DNA of 64,000 nt, taken from contig DAISIT010000001.1 in NCBI GenBank assembly GCA_036821845.1, positions 59,149-123,148 of the forward strand, given 5' to 3'. Shown here piece by piece: positions 1 through 7,844 of this stretch. Made by a program: the position numbers and the translations under genes. Below the pieces are notes generated by a model, which was given only the letters and a program-made list of their open reading frames with translations, was not told the origin of the DNA and ran no database searches. The DNA is from JAEUMD01 sp937950105. GTDB lineage: Bacteria > Pseudomonadota > Alphaproteobacteria > Rhizobiales > Hyphomicrobiaceae. The stretch's first letter is position 1. Each line of letters starts with the position of its first letter.

Positions 1-1
1 C

Positions 2-331
2 TACATCGGCAATCTGATCTCGTTCTCTAACCGCTTCGCCAATGCGCTCGTCACTGCGATCGTGTTCGCGCTGATCTATGCCGGGCTCTACTACGCGATC
101 GACCAGGCGATGCTGCCGCCGGAGGTCCGCGCCATGAGCCAGGAAACATGGTTGCGTATGATCCTGATGTCGGCGGCGGTCGTGTTCGTGCTCGACCTGC
201 TCGCCAACGTGCTGTCATTCTCGAGCCGACTCGGCAACGCACTCGTGACGGCGCTTCTGTTCGCGGTGCTGCTTGGCGTGCTGGTCTATACGACCGGCGG
301 CATCCCGACCGAATTGCCGAAGCCGATCTGA
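2..331 (+). CDS. Membrane protein, 3' part only (starts before the window)
   Basis: The reading frame is open from base 2 and ends with TGA at 329-331, so the true start lies upstream of the window. The visible 109 residues hold hydrophobic segments arranged as two similar units. The first carries N-LISFSNRFANALVTAIVFA and the second N-VLSFSSRLGNALVTALLFA, which points to an internal duplication of a membrane unit. I do not recognise the family. Function is unknown; inner-membrane location is inferred from hydrophobicity. Confidence 0.6.
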   Translation, partial: YIGNLISFSNRFANALVTAIVFALIYAGLYYAIDQAMLPPEVRAMSQETWLRMILMSAAVVFVLDLLANVLSFSSRLGNALVTALLFAVLLGVLVYTTGGIPTELPKPI

Positions 332-354
332 TAATCCACCCGATTGCGACAGGA

Positions 355-390
355 ACGTAAAAGCACGCGGAAACCACGGTCTCCGCGTGC
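355..390 (-). terminator. Rho-independent terminator of the Cys-rich protein gene
   Basis: The inverted repeat GCACGCGGA (363-371) and TCCGCGTGC (382-390) encloses a 10-nt loop. On the minus strand it is followed by TTTT. It lies between two convergent genes. Confidence 0.6.
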
Positions 391-422
391 CATCGTTGGT
401 GGCCTTCGCGCGCAGGCCGACC

Positions 423-890
423 TCAGCGGCAGATCGCCTGCCAGCAGTTGCGCATGCAGATCGGCAGCGAGCGGCGGCAGGTGTCGTCGTTGCACTGGGC
501 TCCGTAATCGCGGAAGCAGCCCTCGCGACACTGACGGCAGGCGGCGACCGCGACCGGCTCGATGATCTGCGGCGGACGTCCGGCAGCGAATGGCGGCATC
601 GGCCAGGCGATCGACATGGTGGCTTGCGACGCTGGCGGCGGGACCGGCACGGGAAGCGTCGCGGCGACAGCGGCGGGCGCAGGCGGGGCCACAGGCATGA
701 TCCCGTTGGTCCCGGCCGGCGGTGCGGCCGGCACCGCACCTTGAGCCGCTTGCGTGGCGGCGGGACCGGGATCGGCGGCCAGGGCCGGTACGGCCGACGA
801 AACGACGAGCAGGGCGGCTATGAGCGACAGTGCGGCGGCCATGCCCCGAAAGGCCGAGACGCGCCGACTTGCCGCGAAGAACAGCGACAT
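423..890 (-). CDS. Secreted proline-rich protein with Cys-rich C-terminus
   Basis: 155 aa. Residues about 16-39 form a hydrophobic signal peptide ending in a PALAA-type cleavage site. A Pro/Ala-rich linker follows (about 40-110), and then a compact C-terminal segment with eight cysteines in about 40 residues (pattern C-x2-C-x3-C-x6-C-x4-C-x6-C-x3-C-x4-C). The cysteine spacing suggests a disulfide-stabilised periplasmic or extracellular mini-domain. A terminator hairpin lies directly downstream. I do not recognise the family. Confidence 0.6.
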   Translation of the reverse strand: MSLFFAASRRVSAFRGMAAALSLIAALLVVSSAVPALAADPGPAATQAAQGAVPAAPPAGTNGIMPVAPPAPAAVAATLPVPVPPPASQATMSIAWPMPPFAAGRPPQIIEPVAVAACRQCREGCFRDYGAQCNDDTCRRSLPICMRNCWQAICR

Positions 891-1154
891 GGCATTTCTC
901 CCCAGTGCATTGTTCGGGGAACTGGAGGCCTTGCGCCTCGACGCCCATCAAGGGCGACGCTCCCGGTCATGCGTCGCGGGCTCGTTGTCCTCGAAATCAG
1001 GCTCCAAGGCGTCCCACGTTGCGCGAAGAATGCCACGTATTGCGATATTTGAAAGCCGAATAGTCGCAGTTGCTGAAGACGATTTGGGTTGCGCCGCAGC
1101 ATGGACCAGCCCTCGTTCGCAGCAGCGCGCCGCCGGAAGCCTGGAGACTGAGAC

Positions 1155-2600
1155 GTGACCCGCCCGACCGACCTCGAACCACTCGCCGCTCCGACGCCGG
1201 AGGTCATCGCTCGTCTGGTCGATGTCGTTGGCCCGACGTATGCCGTCACCGACGCGCAGGATCAGGTCCCCTATCTCAGGGAATGGCGCGACCGCTACAT
1301 CGGCAAGACACCGCTGGTGCTGCGGCCCGGCTCGACCGAGGAGGTCGCGCGAATTCTAGCGATCTGCAACGAGGCGCGCGTCGGTGTCGTCCCGCAGGCC
1401 GGCAACACGGGCCTCGTCGGCGGGCAAATCCCGTTCGAGGACGGGCGCGACGTGGTGCTCTCGGTCGGCCGCCTCAATCGCATCCGCAGCGTCGATCCGG
1501 CCGGGCAGACGCTGATCGCCGAAGCCGGCGTGACGCTCGCCAACGTCCAGAAGGCCGCCGACGACATCGGCCGGCTGTTTCCGCTGAGCCTCGCCGCCGA
1601 GGGGAGCTGCCAGATCGGCGGCAACCTCGCCACCAACGCTGGCGGCGTCAACGTGCTCGCCTATGGCAACGCGCGCAGCCTCGTGCTCGGGCTAGAAGTC
1701 GTGCTGGCGGACGGGCGCATCTGGCAATCGCTGAAGACCCTGAAGAAGGACAACACCGGTTACGACCTGCGCGACCTGTTCGTCGGCTCCGAGGGCACGC
1801 TCGGTGTCATCACGGCCGCCGCGCTGAAGCTGTTCACCAAGCCGGCCGAGAAGGCAACCGCGTTCGCCGCGCTCGAAAACCTCGATCAGGTGCTCGAACT
1901 GTTCAAACGCGCCGAGACGGCCGCGGGTGCGAGCCTCACCGCGTTCGAGTTCATCTGCCGCACCGGCGTCGAGATCGGCGTCAGGCACGTGCCGGGCGTG
2001 CGTGCGCCGTTCGCCGACATCCCGCCGTGGTCGGTGCTGCTCGAAATATCGTCGGGCGAAGCCGACGGGCGCGCCATGGAGACGATGGAACGACTGCTCG
2101 GCGACGCCATCGAGGGCGGGATCGTGTTCGATGCGGCGATCGCGCAATCGATCCAGCAGGCGCGCGATTTCTGGAAGCTGCGCGAAGAGATGTCGGACGC
2201 GCAGAAACACGAGGGCGGCAGCATCAAGCACGACGTCTCCGTCGCCATTTCGAAGATGCCGGAGTTCGTCGCCCGCGCCGATGCGCTGATCGCGCGGCTT
2301 TGCCCCGGCGCGCGCCCTGTGCCGTTCGGCCACTTCGGCGACGGCAACGTCCATTACAACGTCAGCCAGCCGGTCGGCATGGACAAGGCCGCCTACCTCG
2401 CCCGCTGGGACGAGATCGCCGAAGCCGTGCATGAACTGGTGGTCGAGATGGGCGGTTCGATTTCCGCCGAGCACGGCGTCGGCCGCATGAAGCGGGGTGA
2501 GCTGGTGCGCTTCAAGAGCGCCGTCGAAATCGACATGCTGCGCTCGATCAAGCGCGCCCTCGACCCGGCCGGCATCCTCAACCCCGGCAAGGTCGTGTGA
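1155..2600 (+). CDS. FAD-linked 2-hydroxyacid dehydrogenase (GlcD / D-2-hydroxyglutarate dehydrogenase type)
   Basis: 481 aa, GTG start with GGAG eight bases upstream. The N-terminal half is an FAD-binding PCMH-type domain with the PQAGNTGLVGGQ stretch (about residues 77-90) and the glycine-rich NLATNAGG segment. The C-terminal FAD-oxidase domain has the GHFGDGNVHYN motif and the SAEHGVG motif, both typical of the family. Members oxidise D-2-hydroxyacids (D-2-hydroxyglutarate, D-lactate, glycolate) and pass electrons to a carrier. Exact substrate cannot be read from sequence. A second, distant family member lies at 36683-38080. Confidence 0.85.
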   Translation: MTRPTDLEPLAAPTPEVIARLVDVVGPTYAVTDAQDQVPYLREWRDRYIGKTPLVLRPGSTEEVARILAICNEARVGVVPQAGNTGLVGGQIPFEDGRDVVLSVGRLNRIRSVDPAGQTLIAEAGVTLANVQKAADDIGRLFPLSLAAEGSCQIGGNLATNAGGVNVLAYGNARSLVLGLEVVLADGRIWQSLKTLKKDNTGYDLRDLFVGSEGTLGVITAAALKLFTKPAEKATAFAALENLDQVLELFKRAETAAGASLTAFEFICRTGVEIGVRHVPGVRAPFADIPPWSVLLEISSGEADGRAMETMERLLGDAIEGGIVFDAAIAQSIQQARDFWKLREEMSDAQKHEGGSIKHDVSVAISKMPEFVARADALIARLCPGARPVPFGHFGDGNVHYNVSQPVGMDKAAYLARWDEIAEAVHELVVEMGGSISAEHGVGRMKRGELVRFKSAVEIDMLRSIKRALDPAGILNPGKVV

Positions 2601-2610
2601 TCGGTCGAAA

Positions 2611-2642
2611 AGCGGCGAGCCATCGCGTGATGGCCCGCCGCT
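2611..2642 (-). terminator. Bidirectional hairpin terminator
   Basis: AGCGGCG-A-GCCATC (2611-2624) pairs with GATGGC-C-CGCCGCT (2629-2642) around a short loop. On the minus strand it runs into TTTTCGACC. It separates the convergent dehydrogenase and Clp-N genes and best serves the minus-strand gene. Confidence 0.7.
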
Positions 2643-2662
2643 GGCGTCGAATATCTCTGCCG

Positions 2663-4735
2663 TCAGTGGCTGGCGGCCTTCAGTGCGCGACGCTCGGCTT
2701 CGATCTTTTCCATCTGTGACGGCCAGCTCGCGCCGATCCAGTCGTCGGTGCCGAACAGCCAGTACCAGAAGCGGTTGCGGCGATGGTAACGCTCGACCGT
2801 CATGCGGTTGAGGTTGTCCATGTTGGTGTTGAGCGCGGCGAGCATGGCCATCGGCTTGCCGGCTTCGCGCTCCATGCCCTCGATGCGCGAGGCGATGATG
2901 GCGAGATCGCCCGAGCCTTCCGTGCGCCACTGATCCATGGAGCTGGCCAGCGTGTGCTGGTTGGCGTTGAGCTTCATCAACGCGTCGTGGACTTCCTTGA
3001 GTTCGACCTGATGCGCCTTCAGCTGGTCCGCGGATCTGGCGGCAAAAGCGTCGATGCCATGGTGATGGCGCACGATCAGTTCGCGCTGCGCCTTGGTCTC
3101 GGCGTCGCTGCGGGCGGCGAAACCCTCGAGAAGCTTGCGGTAGGTCTCGAGCCGTTCGCTCATCTGCGTCAGCGCGTTCGTGTCGTCGGTGCGCTCCATC
3201 TCGACGATACGCACCAGCTCCGAGATGCCCTCGCCGGTCCGCGCGATGCGCGACGATTGCTCGACGACGTTGGCCGCCACCTCGCGCACGTCGGCGGTCA
3301 GACCGGCGCGCACGTCCTCGAGCGTCGTCTGCTGCAGCGAGAGCGTATCGGACAGCGCCGCGATGCGGCTGTCGAGATCGCCCTGCATCGAACGATCCTG
3401 GCCGAGCAGCGCCTCCTCGATGATGTCGAGACGGTTCTGGATGTTGCCGAGATCAGTGCGGTTGTCGATGCGCCCTTCGAGTGCGGCGAGCTGATTGGCG
3501 AGATTGCGCTCGACATCGCCGACGCGCTGGTCGATCTGCGTCAGGTCGACATTGACGTAGGGCTGGTTGTTGCGCACCAGCTGCTCGATCTGGTCTATGC
3601 GCATGTTGACCGGCGAGAAGTCGATAAACGGCGTCTGCCGCACGTTCCACTCGATCTGGTCGAGACGGCTCGCAAGCTGCGATACGTCGGTCGCCGGGAC
3701 CGCGCGCACCGCCTGCTCGATCTGATCGAAGCGATTGCCGAAGGCGCCGAGATCGCCCTGTCCGAGACGGCTTTCGATCTGATCCAGACGCGCATGCAGC
3801 GACGACAGGTCGACCGCCTCGTGGCGCGCGGCAGTGCGCACCGTAGTCTCGATCTCGTCGAGGCGGCGCAGCAGTGCGTTGAGCGCGCCGCTGTCTCCCT
3901 GCGGCTGCGACGACACCAGTGTCTCGAGCGATTCTAGACGGTCGTAGAGGCCGCCCGAAAAGCGGCTGGCGTCGTCGTGCTGGTTGGCGATCTGCGAGGA
4001 GATCGCGCGCACCATCTGCTCGAGGGCGTCGAGGCGCGAGTTCTGCAGGTGATCGGTCACATGCTGAATCGGATCGCCGGCGGCGTGTTGCAGCGGCTCA
4101 TTGGCAAAGTAGCGGCTCGCCGGGCGGCGCACGCGCTCGCGCGGCGGCTCGGGCGGCGTGTAGGGCGCGGCGGCACGCGGGCGATAGGCCGGACGCTCGC
4201 GCATGCGCACGGTGTGGCGATCGATGAGATCGGCGGCGCCGCCCTGCGGGCGCAGCTCACGCAGCACGTAGAGCACATCCTCGATACTGGCCGGCGCATC
4301 CTTGCCCTGATACGCGCGCGAAGAAGCGAGCCGCAGCACCTGCTCGAAGGTGGCCGAGCTGCGCGGCGCGGCATTACCATTGCCCGTGTCGACCGGAATC
4401 TCGCTGGCGATGACGGTGGCGATCTCGCGCCTCAGCGCCGCAACGCGGACGCCGCTCGCTTCGAGCGCTTCCGCGGCATCGTCGATGCGCGTCATGGCGT
4501 GGATCAGATGCTCGACGCGGACTTCGCCGGCACGATGCGCCAGCGCCACGTCGAAGGCGTGGTTGGAGCAGGCGAGCACGGTATCGTCGACCCAGATCGG
4601 CATCTCGTCGTCTCCGCCATATCCGGGGCGGCTGCCACGCGGCCCGTTGAGCTTGCCTGCGCCCGAGAGGTCCGAGGACGTGGCGCGCCACGTCTGCGGC
4701 GTCCTCAGATCGAGATCCTGGCCCCTGTAGCCCAT
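2663..4735 (-). CDS. Clp N-terminal-domain protein with long coiled coil
   Basis: 690 aa from ATG at 4735, chosen because AGGGAG precedes it at good spacing; an upstream in-frame extension lacks such support. Residues about 40-150 resemble the Clp_N repeat domain (DVALAHRAGEVRVEHLIHAM), the peptide/adaptor-binding module of ClpA/ClpC. No AAA+ ATPase follows. Instead residues about 200-620 form long amphipathic heptads with recurring RLDQIE units (about every 30 residues), as in apolipoprotein-like or methyl-accepting coiled coils. The C-terminus (RRNRFWYWLFGTDDWIGASW) is aromatic and could touch the membrane. Likely a structural or adaptor protein; function unknown. Confidence 0.7.
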   Translation of the reverse strand: MGYRGQDLDLRTPQTWRATSSDLSGAGKLNGPRGSRPGYGGDDEMPIWVDDTVLACSNHAFDVALAHRAGEVRVEHLIHAMTRIDDAAEALEASGVRVAALRREIATVIASEIPVDTGNGNAAPRSSATFEQVLRLASSRAYQGKDAPASIEDVLYVLRELRPQGGAADLIDRHTVRMRERPAYRPRAAAPYTPPEPPRERVRRPASRYFANEPLQHAAGDPIQHVTDHLQNSRLDALEQMVRAISSQIANQHDDASRFSGGLYDRLESLETLVSSQPQGDSGALNALLRRLDEIETTVRTAARHEAVDLSSLHARLDQIESRLGQGDLGAFGNRFDQIEQAVRAVPATDVSQLASRLDQIEWNVRQTPFIDFSPVNMRIDQIEQLVRNNQPYVNVDLTQIDQRVGDVERNLANQLAALEGRIDNRTDLGNIQNRLDIIEEALLGQDRSMQGDLDSRIAALSDTLSLQQTTLEDVRAGLTADVREVAANVVEQSSRIARTGEGISELVRIVEMERTDDTNALTQMSERLETYRKLLEGFAARSDAETKAQRELIVRHHHGIDAFAARSADQLKAHQVELKEVHDALMKLNANQHTLASSMDQWRTEGSGDLAIIASRIEGMEREAGKPMAMLAALNTNMDNLNRMTVERYHRRNRFWYWLFGTDDWIGASWPSQMEKIEAERRALKAASH

Positions 4736-4985
4736 CTTCAGATACTCCCTGCGCGGTGCGCCTGCCGGCTGCCAGCCCGCGATCCGAATTCCTGTCCGCG
4801 GTCGCGAAGATCCGCGCGCGGCGCCGCCCCGCCGCCTGCGACACGCCACGATCTTGCCGATCAAAACGGCAACCTCTTGACTGTGGCACTTTAGCTGGAC
4901 GGCCGGCGCGCCGCGAGTCGGCGCTGTGCGACGGCGACGGAATGCCAAAATATGGCAAACGTGACAGATCAATACATTATATCAA

Positions 4986-5001
4986 TTGAATGCATGGTTA
5001 A
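4986..5001 (-). promoter_or_regulatory. Possible CtrA-type site / promoter of the Clp-N gene
   Basis: On the minus strand the sequence reads TTAACCATGCATTCAA, close to the alphaproteobacterial CtrA consensus TTAA-N7-TTAA with one mismatch. A TATAAT hexamer follows a few bases downstream, and the surroundings are unusually AT-rich. It lies about 250 bp upstream of the Clp-N gene start, with no other gene between. Regulation by CtrA is inference. Confidence 0.3.
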
Positions 5002-5073
5002 CGTGAACTGACATTGTGTTTCGGTTCGCGGAACACTGTTTTTGTCAACGCGCATCGCACTGGCAGCAGCGCG

Positions 5074-5745
5074 TCACCCGCTTTGTGGCAGCAGCAGCTC
5101 CGGTCCCTCGTTGCGCGGGTTGTTCAGCCGGCGGCTGACGGGCACGATCTCGAGCAGCCCGGCCGGCGCCGGCTGCAGGATTGCCGGGGCGATGTCGGCG
5201 CTCCCCGATCGGGTGTCGAGCCACAGATCGAACGCCTCCGGCGGCACGATCGCCGGCATGCGATCGTGGATTGCACGCATGGTCGAATTGGCGCCGACAG
5301 TGAGGATCGCCATGGTGTCGATCTCGCTGCCGTCGGCGCCGATCCAGTGCTCCCACACTCCGGCCATGGCGAACAGGCCGCCGCCGCGCTTGCGGATCAG
5401 GTGCGGCTGCTTGGCGCCCTTGTCTCCCGTCCACTCGTAGAATCCGTCGGTCGGCACCAGACAGCGGCGATGGCGCAGCGCGGCGCGGAACGACGGCTTC
5501 TCGAAGGCCGTCTCGGCGCGGGCGTTGATGAGGGTCGCGAACTCGGCCGGGTTCTTCACCCACGAGGGTATGAGCCCCCAGCGCACCAGCATGAGCTCGC
5601 GTTGATGGCGCGGCGACAGGCAGACGATGTGCACCGGCTGTGTCGGCGCAATGTTGTAGCGGGGAGGGAACTCCTCGCGCACGAAGGCACCGAAGTACGA
5701 ACGGACGGCTTCTGGCGGTGATGTCAGGCTGTAGCGCGAGCACAT
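5074..5745 (-). CDS. SOS-response-associated peptidase family (SRAP, HMCES/YedK)
   Basis: 223 aa, the usual family length. The protein begins MCSRY, placing Cys2 at the mature N-terminus; in the family this Cys forms a thiazolidine crosslink with abasic sites in single-stranded DNA. Other family motifs are present: YNIAPTQP (about 30-37), NARAETAFEKPSFR (about 73-86), RCLVPTDGFYEW and the IHDRMP histidine. The role is protection of abasic sites during replication. It lies next to a WYL regulator and sbcDC, so this is a small DNA-maintenance neighbourhood. Confidence 0.92.
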   Translation of the reverse strand: MCSRYSLTSPPEAVRSYFGAFVREEFPPRYNIAPTQPVHIVCLSPRHQRELMLVRWGLIPSWVKNPAEFATLINARAETAFEKPSFRAALRHRRCLVPTDGFYEWTGDKGAKQPHLIRKRGGGLFAMAGVWEHWIGADGSEIDTMAILTVGANSTMRAIHDRMPAIVPPEAFDLWLDTRSGSADIAPAILQPAPAGLLEIVPVSRRLNNPRNEGPELLLPQSG

Positions 5746-5820
5746 ACGTCGCCGGGCTCCTCGAAGCGCGCCGCAGCGGCACCATGCCCGCGACGTCCGC
5801 TGTGACGATTTTCGCCGCTC

Positions 5821-6618
5821 TCAGGCCTCGCGTCCACCGCTCGTCGCGACCACCTCGACGCGCGCGCCGGGCCGGCCTAGCCCCCAGCGCTCCGTCGCGT
5901 AGATCAGCATGGCGCGCGGCAGCCGCACGACGAGACGCCCGTCGCGCATGGCCATTTCGCGGGCGACCGAGGCCTGCTGCGAGCGCGACAGGTGCCGCGC
6001 CGGACGCAGTACCAGATCGACCGACTCGCACCATTCCGTGTCATCCGGCAATGCGCCTGCAGGCTCGCTCTCACGGATGGCGAGAACGCGGGCCAGCACG
6101 AAATCGCGCCACGCCTTGCGTTCGTAGCACCAGGCGCGCGCATGCCAGCGCTCGCCGTCGCTGACGAGACGCGACGGCGCGATCCAGCGTTCGGCGGGCT
6201 CCGCGCGCGTGAACGACTGGTAGTCGACGAGCAGCCGCTCGCCATCGCGGGCGGCGCGGCGGACGCGCGCCGCGATGCCGGCATCGAGCGGGCGTTGCAA
6301 CTGCGGCAGCGCGGCCGTCAGCGGATCGCCATCGTCATGCAAGGTCGAAAGCACCGATGGCGCCTCGTCGAGCGCGAACTGCGGCTTGAAACGCGCGGTG
6401 GTGACGTAGGTCCTGGCGCTGGTGTCGTAGACGACGCCTCGTCCGGCGGCGCTAAGATACTCGCGGAAATCCAGCGCCGCCTGCGCCGGCGAGATCGCGA
6501 ACGCCTCGATCAGATCGGCGCGATTGATGCGCGCTTCCCAGAATAGCCGCGCATCGATGAAGCACAGCCGCTCGACCGCCGCGTGGCGGAGATGATCCTT
6601 GGGGAGAGGCTTGACCAT
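5821..6618 (-). CDS. WYL-domain transcriptional regulator, BrxR/CapW-like architecture
   Basis: 265 aa. The N-terminus (about 15-75) looks like a winged helix-turn-helix with RLCFIDARLFWEARINRADL followed by FAISPAQAALDFREYL. The middle (about 125-180) is a WYL domain with DYQSF...WIAPSRLV...WHARAWC and FRDFVLARV-like segments. A WCX-like C-terminal part ends the protein. This order matches WYL regulators such as BrxR and CapW that control phage-defence or DNA-damage genes. It is divergent from sbcD with only 68 bp between starts, so it may control sbcDC and/or itself. The effector is unknown. Confidence 0.75.
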   Translation of the reverse strand: MVKPLPKDHLRHAAVERLCFIDARLFWEARINRADLIEAFAISPAQAALDFREYLSAAGRGVVYDTSARTYVTTARFKPQFALDEAPSVLSTLHDDGDPLTAALPQLQRPLDAGIAARVRRAARDGERLLVDYQSFTRAEPAERWIAPSRLVSDGERWHARAWCYERKAWRDFVLARVLAIRESEPAGALPDDTEWCESVDLVLRPARHLSRSQQASVAREMAMRDGRLVVRLPRAMLIYATERWGLGRPGARVEVVATSGGREA

Positions 6619-6686
6619 GATGCCCAGCGTAGCTTGACGGCGCCGGCACGTCCATCTAAAAACTAGACATACTTGGGGATGGGCAC

Positions 6687-7844
6687 ATGCGGATATTGCA
6701 CACGGCCGATTTGCATCTGGGACGCACCTTCGAGGGCCACTCTCTCGATCGCGATCATGCGGCGATTCTCGACCAGATCCTCAGCGCGATCGTTACTCGC
6801 AAGCCGGATCTGCTCGTCATTGCTGGTGATATCTTCGATCGCGCCGCGCCATCCGAAGCGGCGGTACGCCTGTTCAACGGCTTCATCGAGCGCGTGGCGC
6901 ATGAAACGGAAACCGCTATCGCGGTGATCGCCGGCAACCATGATTCGCCCGACCGCATCGGCGCCATGTCGATGCTCGCCGACCGCCGCCGCGCCATCGT
7001 GCGCGGACCGCTCGAAGCCGATGAGCGCCCGCTCCTGCTCGACGACGAGCATGGCACCGTCGCCGTCTCCGCGCTTCCTTTCGCCTACGAGTTCGCGGCA
7101 CGCGCGTGCTTCGAAGAACCGACGATCGCCTCGCCGGAAGCGGTGCTTCGCGCGCAGATGGCCTCGGCACGACGGCATGTGCCGGACGGCGCGCGCTGGA
7201 TCGTGATCGCCCACGCGTTCGTCGCCGGTGCCGCGGGTTCCGACAGCGAGCGTCCGCTGTCACGCACGGCTGGCGGAATCGAAACCGTTGCGACGGAGGT
7301 GTTCGACGGCGCTCATTATGTCGCGCTCGGGCACCTGCATCGCCCGCAGGCCGTCGGCCCTCCACACATCCGCTATGCCGGATCGCCGCTCGCCTTCGGC
7401 TTCGACGAGGAGGCCGGCGGGAAGTCCATGGCGCTCGTCGAGCTCGGCGGCGATGGCCGCATCGACGTGGAGACGCTGCCGTTCGCGCCGCTGCGTCAGG
7501 TTAGGACGCTGCGCGGAACGCTCGCCGAAATTCTGCAAGCGCCTGCGTCCGATGATTTCGTGCGTCCCGTCCTCACCGACACGGTGCGCCAGATCGACCC
7601 CATGAAACGCATCCGCGAGCGCCTGCCTAACGCCTGCGGGCTCGTCTACGAGCGTGAGACGGCGCCGACCGAAACACGCGCCGCACGACCGAGCAGTGCG
7701 GCGATGGCGAACCCCGCGCAACTGGTCGCCGAGTTCCTTTCGTACACGCGCGGCGCCGAGCCGACACCTGCCGAGAGCGAGATCGTCGCTGCAGAGTTGG
7801 CCGCGTTGACGACGGCGGATGAGCACCGGGAGGCCGCCGAATGA
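6687..7844 (+). CDS. sbcD: Exonuclease SbcD (Mre11-like nuclease subunit)
   Basis: 385 aa. It has the calcineurin-like phosphoesterase motifs in order: TADLHLGRT (residues 6-14), GDIFDRA, AGNHDSPDR, the AHAF histidine and GHLHRPQ. These bind two metal ions in Mre11/SbcD nucleases. With SbcC it forms a nuclease complex that opens hairpins and DNA ends blocked by protein. The stop overlaps the start of sbcC (ATGA), so the two are translationally coupled. A terminal C-capping region near FLSYTRG resembles other SbcD proteins. Confidence 0.95.
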   Translation: MRILHTADLHLGRTFEGHSLDRDHAAILDQILSAIVTRKPDLLVIAGDIFDRAAPSEAAVRLFNGFIERVAHETETAIAVIAGNHDSPDRIGAMSMLADRRRAIVRGPLEADERPLLLDDEHGTVAVSALPFAYEFAARACFEEPTIASPEAVLRAQMASARRHVPDGARWIVIAHAFVAGAAGSDSERPLSRTAGGIETVATEVFDGAHYVALGHLHRPQAVGPPHIRYAGSPLAFGFDEEAGGKSMALVELGGDGRIDVETLPFAPLRQVRTLRGTLAEILQAPASDDFVRPVLTDTVRQIDPMKRIRERLPNACGLVYERETAPTETRAARPSSAAMANPAQLVAEFLSYTRGAEPTPAESEIVAAELAALTTADEHREAAE

